Source: Pseudomonadota bacterium
GTDB taxonomy: Bacteria; Pseudomonadota; Alphaproteobacteria; Rhizobiales; Hyphomicrobiaceae
Assembly (NCBI GenBank): GCA_023410905.1
Contig: JAEYPL010000054.1
Span: forward strand, 1-7,040
Direction: 5' to 3'
Length of the DNA stretch: 7,040 bases
The notes beneath the pieces are model-generated. The model was given only the letters and a program-made list of their open reading frames with translations. It did not search any database and was not told where the DNA came from. This document shows, piece by piece, positions 1 to 6,079 of the stretch (its first letter is position 1; each line of letters begins with the position of its first letter). A program made the translations under genes and the position numbers.

Positions 1-326
1 CGGCCACGCAGACACGCGATAGCGACGTACACTTCGCTGAGCTCCGAGAGCGCGACGCAGCGGTGGAGGATGGTCTCGATGGCCACGCGATCCTCGGCCG
101 GGCGCAACCGCCGCCGCTCCATGGCCCTCATGAAGCGCTCCATGTGGTCGTTCAAGCGGTAGAACGCACCCTTGTGGACATGCACGACGTCATAGACCAC
201 GTCCGAGCGCGTGAAGCCCCAGTCGCTCACCGGGATCGCAGCTTCGGCCATGGGTACATATCGATCGCGCACGTAAGCAGCGCCGCCGGCAAAGGCGTTC
301 GTTTTCGTAGGACTGGATTCGTTCAC
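1..326 (-). CDS. PLP fold-type IV (class IV) aminotransferase, N-terminal part, truncated at window edge
   Basis: The first 108 codons, read leftward from a GTG at 326, are open to the window edge. The N-terminus reads GGAAYVRDRYVPMAEAAIPV, followed by SDWGFTRSDVVYDVV and YRLNDHMERF. This is the N-terminal pattern of class IV PLP enzymes (branched-chain or D-amino acid aminotransferases, (R)-amine transaminases, aminodeoxychorismate lyase). The Arg of YRLNDH lies where family members bind the PLP phosphate. The catalytic lysine lies in the missing C-terminal two thirds. GTG 326 is preferred over ATG 251 because the 25 codons between them encode the family's conserved first strand, and GGAG (337-340) lies 10 nt upstream. 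An in-frame stop lies further upstream with no ATG between. The SDVVYDVVHV segment resembles (R)-selective amine transaminases more than classical IlvE, but the exact substrate cannot be told. It follows livM by 72 bp on the same strand and may be co-transcribed. Confidence 0.85.
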   Translation of the reverse strand, partial: MNESSPTKTNAFAGGAAYVRDRYVPMAEAAIPVSDWGFTRSDVVYDVVHVHKGAFYRLNDHMERFMRAMERRRLRPAEDRVAIETILHRCVALSELSEVYVAIACLRG

Positions 327-398
327 GGTGGCTCTGCTCCAGGGGTGACACGATGCCCTACCCTAGTCGCCGAGCGTGATGCCCTCAAGGCACCTCGG

Positions 399-1463
399 TC
401 ACCGCCGTTCCATCTCGCGCAGCTTGCCGACGATCCCGCTCGGGAAGAAGTAGACGCTCAGCACGAAGAGAACACCGAGCCACAGCAGCCAGCGATCCGG
501 ATGCAGCAGGTGCGGAATGAGCGGCAGCGCCGCCGTCGCCTCGCTCGCGACCGCCATCAGCTTCTGCAGGTAGTTCTGCGCGAGAATGAAGAGCGTGGCG
601 CCGATGACGGCGCCGTACAGCGTGCCCATGCCGCCGATCACGACCATGAGCAGGATGTCGAGCATGATCGCGAAGGAAAGCGTTGTATCCGGCCCCGTGT
701 AGCGCACCCAGATCGCGCTCATCGCGCCCGCGAGCACGGCCATGCCGGCCGCGAGGCAGTTGGCGACCGTGCGGTAGTACACGACGTTGTAGCCGAGCGC
801 CTCGGCGCGGAAGTCGTTCTCGCGGATCGCCTGCAGCACGCGGCCGAACGGCGAGTTGACGACCCTGAATGCGGCAAGCACCAAGGCCAGCGCCGAGAAG
901 AACACGAGATAATAACTGAGGATGCGTCCATCGATGCGCACCCCGATGCCTGGGGCATCGAAAAGCACGGTCCCCGGCCGCAGCAATTGCGGCACGCGAA
1001 ACGAGCGACCGTCCTCACCGCCCGTATACTCTGAGAGCTGACTCGCCAGGATCGCGAAGGCCGAAGCAACGGCGAGCGTGATCATAGCGTAGAAGATCGC
1101 GCGCACGCGCAGCGACAAGAGCCCGATGACGAACGCGAGAACCGCACCGACGACGAGTGCGATCGCGAGACCGAGGCCCGCCGATGTCCACGTCGGCCCC
1201 CAGCCATAGAGTGCGAGGCCAACGCCATAGCCGCCGATGCCGAAGAACATCGTATGCGCGAACGAGACGATGCCCGTATAGCCGAGCAGTAGATCGTAGC
1301 TCGCGACGAGCACGATGAAGATGCAGATCTTGGCCGCGGTATTTATGGGCTGCGAGCCGCTGAAGAGAAGCGGCGCGAAAGCAAGCACCAAAAGGATGGC
1401 AAGCAGCACGAAACTCAGAATGCGGCTGCGCGGCAGGTCGCCCGAGAGTGCGGACTGGATCAT
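399..1463 (-). CDS. livM: Liv-type ABC transporter permease, LivM family
   Basis: Second inner-membrane permease of a branched-chain-amino-acid-type (HAAT) importer, 354 aa. It has about eight to nine hydrophobic segments, for example residues 15-34, 46-60, 95-117, 124-141, 183-199, 232-252, 264-280, 284-297 and 326-341. The family motif GYTGIVSFAHTMFFGIGGYG is at residues 61-80. The cytoplasmic coupling loop SPFGRVLQAIRENDFRAEAL (204-223) is the EAA-like segment that contacts the ATPases. GGMGTLYGAVIGA (277-289) is also typical of LivM. The start is ATG 1463, two bases after the livH stop, with the purine-rich GAGGCGATAGGC in front. The same frame stays open far upstream inside livH, but that extension is in livH's alternate frame and is not LivM-like. 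LivM should pair with LivH to form the translocation pore. The cargo is not readable from the sequence. Confidence 0.93.
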   Translation of the reverse strand: MIQSALSGDLPRSRILSFVLLAILLVLAFAPLLFSGSQPINTAAKICIFIVLVASYDLLLGYTGIVSFAHTMFFGIGGYGVGLALYGWGPTWTSAGLGLAIALVVGAVLAFVIGLLSLRVRAIFYAMITLAVASAFAILASQLSEYTGGEDGRSFRVPQLLRPGTVLFDAPGIGVRIDGRILSYYLVFFSALALVLAAFRVVNSPFGRVLQAIRENDFRAEALGYNVVYYRTVANCLAAGMAVLAGAMSAIWVRYTGPDTTLSFAIMLDILLMVVIGGMGTLYGAVIGATLFILAQNYLQKLMAVASEATAALPLIPHLLHPDRWLLWLGVLFVLSVYFFPSGIVGKLREMERR

Positions 1464-1465
1464 GC

Positions 1466-2485
1466 CTATCGCCTCGCCACCGGATAGAGCCCTTGCGGCC
1501 GCCACATGAGAATGGCGACCATGAGCAGGATATTCGAAGCGACCGCAATCTTCGGCGCCAGATAGCCCGTGTAGTTGGCCATCAGCGCAACGAGGATCGC
1601 ACCGATGAAGCAACCGCCGACAGAGCCCAACCCGCCGATGATGATGACAATGAACACCAGCACCATGATGTCGCCGCCGATCGCGGCCGTGAGCGTTTCG
1701 CGGTAGAGCGCCCATAAGGTGCCTCCGAGGCCCGCGAGCGCCGATCCCGCAATGAACACGCCGACGAAAAGCTGGCGAATGCGATAGCCGAGCGCTTCGA
1801 CCATCTCACGGTTCTCGACTCCCGCACGGATGAGCAGGCCGACCTTCGTGCGGTTCAGCACGAGTTGCATGACAATGAAAACCATCAGCCCTACGGCAAC
1901 CGCGAGCAAGCGGAACTTCTCGAGCGCAAAATCGCCGACCGTGATCGCGCCGCGCAATCCATTCGGCAACGGCATGGGCTTCTGATCACCACCCCAGACC
2001 ACGTGAATGAGCTGCTCGGCGACAATGAGCCCGCCCATGGTAATGAGGATCTGCTTGAGATGCTGGCCGTAGACCGGCTGCACGATCACGCGCTCGAACG
2101 CCAGGCCGAGCACACCCGTCCAGATCATCGCGGCAACGACGGCGAGAAACAGCGCCGCAAGATTGAGCGTCAGCGCATCGGACTGTACCCAGCCCGAGAG
2201 CGGGCCAAGCACGGTCATGGCGATATACGCACCGACCGCAATGAAGGCACCGTGGCCGAAGTTGAGCACATCCATGAGGCCGAAGATCAACGTGAGGCCG
2301 CTAGCGATCACGAAAATCATCATGCCCATAGCAAGCGCCGCTACCGTCAGCGTCACCCAGGTCGTCGGGCTGCCGACAAGCGGAAGCGCCACGAGCGCAA
2401 TGATCGGCGCGATGAACACCGGCAGCAGGTCGCGCGGCGCTTTCGGCAGTTCGTCCGATGCGGGGCGGGCTGTTGTCGTCGCCAT
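1466..2485 (-). CDS. livH: Liv-type ABC transporter permease, LivH family
   Basis: First inner-membrane permease of the importer, 339 aa. A polar N-terminal tail of about 20 residues precedes the first hydrophobic segment (22-38). The signature GLMDVLNFGHGAFIAVGAY (69-87) is diagnostic for LivH, where Asn and His-Gly are near-invariant. The EAA-like coupling loop TKVGLLIRAGVENREMVEAL is at 213-232. IGGLGSVGGCFIGA (283-296) and the C-terminal MWRPQGLYP (328-335) are also typical. The length is slightly above the roughly 290-310 aa usual for the family because of the N-terminal tail and the loop near 160-190. The start is ATG 2485, eight bases after the livF stop. The livF TAG stop forms part of the ribosome-binding sequence TAGGAG, so translation is probably coupled. 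No frameshift or missing motif is seen. Confidence 0.94.
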   Translation of the reverse strand: MATTTARPASDELPKAPRDLLPVFIAPIIALVALPLVGSPTTWVTLTVAALAMGMMIFVIASGLTLIFGLMDVLNFGHGAFIAVGAYIAMTVLGPLSGWVQSDALTLNLAALFLAVVAAMIWTGVLGLAFERVIVQPVYGQHLKQILITMGGLIVAEQLIHVVWGGDQKPMPLPNGLRGAITVGDFALEKFRLLAVAVGLMVFIVMQLVLNRTKVGLLIRAGVENREMVEALGYRIRQLFVGVFIAGSALAGLGGTLWALYRETLTAAIGGDIMVLVFIVIIIGGLGSVGGCFIGAILVALMANYTGYLAPKIAVASNILLMVAILMWRPQGLYPVARR

Positions 2486-2493
2486 GGCGGCTC

Positions 2494-3219
2494 CTACTGA
2501 TGCGCGGCGAGCGAAAGACCGAGCAGGCGCGACTGCAGCGCGCTGTCGGCGGCGAGCTCCTGCATGGTGCCGCGATGAACGATGCGGCCATCGTCCATGA
2601 CGGCAACGCTGTCGCCGAGGCTCGCGGCAAAGCGGAAATTCTGCTCGACGAGCAGGATGGTCGTCTTGTCCCGCTTCAATTCCTTGAAGGCCGCGATCAT
2701 GCCCTCGATGATGGCCGGCGCGATGCCCTTGGTCGGCTCGTCGATGAGGATCAGCGACTTCGGCTCCACGATCGCGCGCGCGATGGACAGCATCTGCTTC
2801 TGGCCGCCACTGAGCAGACCAGCAGGGAGCTGCCAGAAGCGCTTCAGTGCGGGAAAGAGTCCGAATATCCAGTCGAGACGCGCGGCATCCGGCGGTCCGA
2901 GACGCGCGGCGAGCCGCATGTTCTCGGCAACGGTCAGATCGGCGAACACGCCCATGCTCTCGGGCACATAACCAATGCCGAGACGCGCGATATCAGGCGT
3001 CGCGCGACCGCCGATCGACTGTCCGTCGAAAGTGATCGTGCCTTTGCTCGGCGGCCAAAGACCCATGATCGTGCGCAGCGTCGTCGTCTTACCTGCGCCA
3101 TTGCGGCCGAGCAGCACGGTCAGCTCGCCTCGCGGCACGACGAGATTCACGCCTTGCAGAATGTGATATTGGCCAATGTGCGTGTGCACGCCATCGAGGC
3201 TGAGCAGAGGCTCGCTCAT
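2494..3219 (-). CDS. livF: Liv-type ABC transporter ATP-binding protein, LivF family
   Basis: Cytoplasmic ATPase subunit, 241 aa, which is normal length. Walker A is GRNGAGKTT (38-46), the ABC signature is LSGGQ (136-140), and Walker B SLILIDE (155-161) ends in the catalytic glutamate. As is usual for LivF and unlike most ABC ATPases, the Q-loop position carries Glu in GYVPES and the H-loop position carries Gln in LVEQN (190-194). This separates it from LivG, which has LVEHKMD. The start is ATG 3219, which overlaps the livG stop as ATGA (3216-3219), a classic translational-coupling arrangement. LivF and LivG should form an asymmetric heterodimer that powers LivHM. I am sure of the family and cannot tell the substrate. 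Confidence 0.95.
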   Translation of the reverse strand: MSEPLLSLDGVHTHIGQYHILQGVNLVVPRGELTVLLGRNGAGKTTTLRTIMGLWPPSKGTITFDGQSIGGRATPDIARLGIGYVPESMGVFADLTVAENMRLAARLGPPDAARLDWIFGLFPALKRFWQLPAGLLSGGQKQMLSIARAIVEPKSLILIDEPTKGIAPAIIEGMIAAFKELKRDKTTILLVEQNFRFAASLGDSVAVMDDGRIVHRGTMQELAADSALQSRLLGLSLAAHQ

Positions 3220-4001
3220 AGCGCGGCCTCCTGCTTGCCATCGCTCGCGGGCATGGAGCCGAGATAGGCCTCCTGCACGATCGGCGAGGCGATGACCGTT
3301 TCGGGATCGCCATCGGCAACGAGCTGGCCATTGTGCAGAACGACAATGCGATCCGCGAGCGAACGCACCACATCCATCTTGTGCTCGACGAGCAGGATGG
3401 TCTTGTCGCCCGCTGTCTTCAGCCGCTGAATGAGATCGAGAACGACCGGCACCTCGTCGACAGACATGCCCGCTGTCGGCTCGTCGAACATGTATACGTG
3501 CGGCTCCAGCGCCATCATGAGCGCGACTTCGAGTTTGCGCTTGTCACCATGCGGCAGCGCGGCGGCAGCAAGCGCGCGCTTGTCCTGCAGGTTGACCTCC
3601 TCCAGAAAATGCTCAGCGCGATTGATCCACTCCGCATGATGATCCCAGCGGCTCCAGAGGCTCGCAGCCGCGCGCGCCTTGGACTGCACCGCGAGGCGGA
3701 CATTCTCGGCGACGGTGAGGTTCGGAAAGAGATTGGTGATCTGAAAGGCGCGCCCGATGCCGCGTTGCGCACGCTGCGCCGTGCTCAGGCGCGTGATGTC
3801 CTCGCCATCGAGATGAACGCGGCCCGAGGTCGCCGGGAGCTGCCCCGACATGAGATTGAAGTAGGTCGTCTTGCCCGCGCCATTGGGTCCGACGATGGCC
3901 GTCAGACTACCCGCATGGAAGGCACAGCTCACGTCATCGACGGCGGCATGGCCACCGAAGCGGATCGTCAGGCCCTGGGTTTCGAGAACGGGTCTGGACA
4001 T
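3216..4001 (-). CDS. livG: Liv-type ABC transporter ATP-binding protein, LivG family
   Basis: Cytoplasmic ATPase subunit, 261 aa. Walker A is GPNGAGKTT (38-46). The Q-loop is RAFQITNLFPNLTVAEN (84-100) with Q87. Walker B is HVYMFDE (168-174), followed by PTAGMS as is typical for LivG. The H-loop is LVEHKMD (204-210) with H207. The C-terminal AYLG (245-248) is a LivG trait. The signature loop reads LPHGDKRKLE (149-158): Pro replaces the usual Ser and Asp the usual Glu/Gln of LSxGE/Q, so this half-site is degenerate. The start is ATG 4001, with GAGGG three bases upstream. A nearby ATG at 4011 is out of frame. The gene is 66 bp downstream of the binding-protein gene, with a hairpin between them, and overlaps livF by 4 bp. 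Confidence 0.94.
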   Translation of the reverse strand: MSRPVLETQGLTIRFGGHAAVDDVSCAFHAGSLTAIVGPNGAGKTTYFNLMSGQLPATSGRVHLDGEDITRLSTAQRAQRGIGRAFQITNLFPNLTVAENVRLAVQSKARAAASLWSRWDHHAEWINRAEHFLEEVNLQDKRALAAAALPHGDKRKLEVALMMALEPHVYMFDEPTAGMSVDEVPVVLDLIQRLKTAGDKTILLVEHKMDVVRSLADRIVVLHNGQLVADGDPETVIASPIVQEAYLGSMPASDGKQEAAL

Positions 4002-4022
4002 GCGCCCTCATGAACGCCGAGG

Positions 4023-4049
4023 CCGGCGGATGCACGAGACACCCGCCGG
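4023..4049 (-). other. Intercistronic hairpin between binding-protein gene and livG
   Basis: On the minus strand the arms CCGGCGGGTG and CATCCGCCGG pair over 10 bp (nine Watson-Crick pairs and one G-U) around a 7-nt loop. It begins 19 nt after the binding-protein stop and ends 21 nt before the livG start. No T-run follows, so it does not look like a full intrinsic terminator. Hairpins in this position in binding-protein transporter operons are known to protect the upstream mRNA end and to raise binding-protein output over the membrane subunits. That role is inferred here. Confidence 0.65.
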
Positions 4050-4067
4050 AACTCCGCGTTGAGCCTC

Positions 4068-5297
4068 TCACTTCGGCACGGTGATCGGGAGCGGCATCTT
4101 GGCTGCTGGGATGGTCGCAACCAACTCGAGGACGTCGTTGTCTTTGGCGTCCTTCTTGATGCGGAAGTGATACATGTCCTGCATGGCCTGATGGTCTTCC
4201 TTGCGGAACATCATCGTGCCCTTCGGCGTCTCGAAGCTCATGCCTTCCATGGCCGCGATCAGCTTCTCCGTATCCGTCGAGCCAGCCTTCGTGAGACCCG
4301 CGACGACCGCAGCAGCTGCCGAGAAACCGCCCGCGACGAAGAAGTCCGGCGGTGCGCCGTGGCGTTTCGTGTACTCGGTCTTTAGCCAGTCGTTCAGCGG
4401 GTTCTTCGGGAAGTCGTAGTAGTAATAGATGCCGCCCTCGGTGCCCGCGAACTGCTTCCAGGCATTCATCACAGGGAGAATGTTGCCGCCCGGCGCGAGC
4501 GCGATGTTGAAGCGCTCAGGCTTCATGTCGGCGAACTTGGCGAGCGGATGCGGACCTGCCCAGATGAAGCCGATAATGCGCTTGCCCGGCTGATCCTTGA
4601 GCGCATTGAAGAGACGCTCCGCGAAAGGCGCGAAGTCCGCCGTGTTGCCGGCCGCATATTCCTCCGCGACGATCTTCGCGCGCGGACGCAGCGCGGTCAG
4701 CGCTTCCTTGTAGGCCTTGACGCCATCGCGACCGAAAGCCGTGTCGAGGCCCATCATGCCGATGGCGACATCCTCGTTCTCAGGCACGGTCGCGGCAGCG
4801 GCGAGCGCATCCTGATAGGACGAGCGGCCCGTGCGGAAAATGTAGCGGTTCCACTTGGCGCCGGTGATCGAGTCGGCCACGGCGGGTTCGACGATCAGCA
4901 CTTTCTTGAATTCCTCGGCGACCGGCAGCATCGCGAGCGCGACCGGCGAACCCGTCGTACCGACGGCGATGTCGACCTTGTCGTCGCTATAGCATTCCTC
5001 GAGTAGAGTCTTGCCGCGATCGGGCTTGAGCTGGTCGTCCTTGATGATGACCTGAAGCTTGTCGGCACCAACCTGCATGGTGCCTTTCGTGAGATATTCG
5101 AGGCCCATCATGAAACCGACCTCAGTCTGCTTGGCATAGGCCTCGAGCGGACCCGTTTTGCCGGCAATGAGGCAGATCTTGATGTCCTTGGCGCTTGCCG
5201 CCGGTGCCGCCGGTGCCGCCAGCATGAATGCCGGAGCAGCCAGCAATGCCGCCAATCCCGTCCCCATCCGCCGTGCCTGTCGGGACTTCCTCAACAT
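4068..5297 (-). CDS. Periplasmic substrate-binding protein of Liv-type ABC transporter (Peripla_BP_6-like)
   Basis: Periplasmic solute receptor, 409 aa, the first gene of the operon. The N-terminus is a Sec-type signal peptide: basic MLRKSRQARR, a hydrophobic core near residues 12-28, then an Ala/Pro-rich stretch ending in ASA, with likely cleavage between residues 36 and 37. The mature part starts KDIKICLIAGKTGPLEAYAK, the first strand and ligand loop of type I periplasmic-binding folds. Other family landmarks are VGTTGSPVALAMLPVAEE (112-129), AFGRDGVKAYKEAL (187-200) and the C-terminal GTMMFRKEDHQAMQDMY (360-376). There is no lipobox. The start is ATG 5297, with a strong GGAGG ribosome site 5 nt upstream. 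Relatives bind leucine/isoleucine/valine, amides, urea or aromatic and other carboxylates. Pocket residues do not settle which, so no livJ/livK name is given. Its 5' region faces the tetR gene. Confidence 0.92.
   Translation of the reverse strand: MLRKSRQARRMGTGLAALLAAPAFMLAAPAAPAASAKDIKICLIAGKTGPLEAYAKQTEVGFMMGLEYLTKGTMQVGADKLQVIIKDDQLKPDRGKTLLEECYSDDKVDIAVGTTGSPVALAMLPVAEEFKKVLIVEPAVADSITGAKWNRYIFRTGRSSYQDALAAAATVPENEDVAIGMMGLDTAFGRDGVKAYKEALTALRPRAKIVAEEYAAGNTADFAPFAERLFNALKDQPGKRIIGFIWAGPHPLAKFADMKPERFNIALAPGGNILPVMNAWKQFAGTEGGIYYYYDFPKNPLNDWLKTEYTKRHGAPPDFFVAGGFSAAAAVVAGLTKAGSTDTEKLIAAMEGMSFETPKGTMMFRKEDHQAMQDMYHFRIKKDAKDNDVLELVATIPAAKMPLPITVPK
5197..5220. repeat. Short 9-bp tandem repeat inside the signal-peptide coding region
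   Basis: GCCGCCGGT occurs twice in direct succession (5197-5205 and 5206-5214), followed by a partial third copy GCCGCC (5215-5220). On the coding minus strand it encodes the repeated Ala-Ala-Pro of the signal peptide's C-region. The unit is in frame, so gain or loss of a copy would alter length by three residues without a frameshift. Confidence 0.8.
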
Positions 5298-5300
5298 GAT

Positions 5301-5308
5301 TTCCTCCC
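5301..5308 (-). promoter_or_regulatory. Strong ribosome-binding site of the binding-protein gene
   Basis: On the minus strand GGGAGGAA lies just before the ATG at 5297, with 5 nt between the GGAGG core and the start codon. It is the best Shine-Dalgarno match in the window. It fixes this start over internal ATGs and fits the need for excess binding protein. Confidence 0.85.
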
Positions 5309-5315
5309 ATACTTG

Positions 5316-5355
5316 AGCCTGAACATGACACTTGAGTCAGGTTTCATGTTAGGCT
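5316..5355. promoter_or_regulatory. Nested inverted repeats, candidate TetR operator(s)
   Basis: The outer dyad has arms AGCCTGAACATGA (5316-5328) and TCATGTTAGGCT (5344-5355), which match over 12 bp with one extra G. AACATGA/TCATGTT is an uninterrupted 7-bp pair. The inner dyad at 5322-5343 has AAC-TGAC on the left and GTCA-GTT on the right (8 of 11 pairs match, centre 5332/5333). ACTTGAG also occurs twice as a direct repeat (5311-5317 and 5330-5336). TetR regulators bind such dyads in divergent intergenic regions. The dyads overlap the -10 and start region of the proposed transporter promoter, as a repressor site would. Which dyad is bound is not known. Confidence 0.55.
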
Positions 5356-5360
5356 AGCTA
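5332..5360 (+). promoter_or_regulatory. Possible weak promoter for tetR
   Basis: TTGAGT (5332-5337) and TAGCTA (5355-5360) are spaced by 17 nt on the plus strand. The -10 match is poor. The site would overlap the opposing transporter promoter and the dyads, which would allow autoregulation. It is weakly supported. Confidence 0.25.
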
Positions 5361-5379
5361 TCCAATAGGAAGCCGTCAA
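5351..5379 (-). promoter_or_regulatory. Candidate promoter for the transporter operon
   Basis: On the minus strand TTGACG (5379-5374) is followed after 17 nt by TAGCCT (5356-5351), a good -35 box and a modest -10 box at ideal spacing. Transcription would start near 5344, giving a leader of about 45 nt before the binding-protein ATG. The -10 box lies in the right arm of the dyad. Confidence 0.45.
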
Positions 5380-5422
5380 GACGCGACCGCACGCGCCACG
5401 GCAAGAAACCGCCAAGCTGCTG

Positions 5423-6043
5423 ATGTCAGAACCCGATCCATCGCCGACACTCCCGACGCCCAAGACGAAGCGTGGCCAGCGCACGCGCGAGCGCATTCTC
5501 GACGCGGCCGAAATCGAGATCGGCGGGCGCGGTTTTGCCGAGGCGTCGATCAGCACGATCACGGCGCAGGCCAAGGTGGGGCAAGGCACGTTCTATCTCT
5601 ACTTCCGCACGAAAGAGGACGTGATGCGCGAGCTGGTCTTGCGCATGGGCCGGCGATTGCGGCGCCATCTCACGCTCTCGATCGTGGACGCGCCCGACCG
5701 GTTGGAAGCCGAGCGGCGGGGCCTGCGCGCGTTCCTCGAGTTCGTGCGCGCCAATCCGAATCTCTATCGCGTCGTCGCAGAGGCGCAGTTCGTCGATCCG
5801 GGCGTCTACCGCCGCTACTATGACGACTTTGCGAAAAGCTACGGCGCAGCTCTCAAGACGGCGGTGCGGCGCGGAGAGATTTCCAAAGGTGATGCCGAAG
5901 TCCGGGCCTGGGCACTCATGGGGCTCAGCGATATGGTCGGAATGCGCTATGCGCTGTGGGACGGTAAGGCTAAGCTCGACCGCGTGTCGGACGCGGCCTT
6001 CGAGCTCATTGCCAAGGGCCTCGAGCCACGCCCGCGAGAGTGA
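5423..6043 (+). CDS. TetR/AcrR-family transcriptional regulator
   Basis: Probable dimeric DNA-binding repressor, 206 aa, normal for the family. After a Pro-rich flexible tail (1-17), the TetR_N helix-turn-helix domain runs from about 19 to 70: TRERILDAAEIEIGGRGF, then the recognition segment ISTITAQAKVGQGTFYLYF, then RTKEDVMREL. The remaining helical part (about 75-206) is the ligand-binding and dimer domain and includes NPNLYRVVAEAQFVDPGVY (111-129). The ligand is not predictable from sequence. The start ATG 5423 lacks a clear Shine-Dalgarno sequence, which fits low expression. It is divergent from the transporter operon across 125 bp holding dyad sequences, and 36 bp upstream of an acyl-CoA synthetase gene on the same strand. 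It therefore probably controls one or both units, possibly sensing the transported acid or its CoA ester. Confidence 0.93.
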   Translation: MSEPDPSPTLPTPKTKRGQRTRERILDAAEIEIGGRGFAEASISTITAQAKVGQGTFYLYFRTKEDVMRELVLRMGRRLRRHLTLSIVDAPDRLEAERRGLRAFLEFVRANPNLYRVVAEAQFVDPGVYRRYYDDFAKSYGAALKTAVRRGEISKGDAEVRAWALMGLSDMVGMRYALWDGKAKLDRVSDAAFELIAKGLEPRPRE

Positions 6044-6057
6044 CGTGCGCTCTCGCG
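6033..6057 (+). other. Hairpin spanning the tetR stop codon
   Basis: CGCGAGAG (6033-6040) and CTCTCGCG (6050-6057) are perfect 8-bp inverted arms. An inner U-G and a G-C pair extend the stem to 10 bp around a 5-nt loop. The tetR TGA (6041-6043) lies inside the structure. No T-run follows, so it is not a canonical intrinsic terminator. It could limit read-through or set the ratio of regulator to ligase. Confidence 0.6.
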
Positions 6058-6079
6058 TAATGCCCCGGCGGAGAACTTC

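Noticed and set aside
327..398. Weak hairpin (GGTGCC/GGCATC) just after the livM stop, and two AGGGCATC copies
   Set aside because: The stem is only 6 bp with one G-U and no T-run follows, so it is too weak to call a terminator. The short repeat may be chance.
63..1034. Long plus-strand reading frame of 323 codons opposite livM and the aminotransferase
   Set aside because: Its product is rich in Arg, His, Glu and Asp with no recognisable domain, and it lies antisense to two well-supported genes. Such frames are common opposite GC-rich coding DNA.
1464..1715. N-terminal extension of livM up to ATG 1715
   Set aside because: The extra residues are Arg/His/Cys-rich sequence from the alternate frame of livH. 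Typical LivM sequence and a ribosome site begin at ATG 1463.
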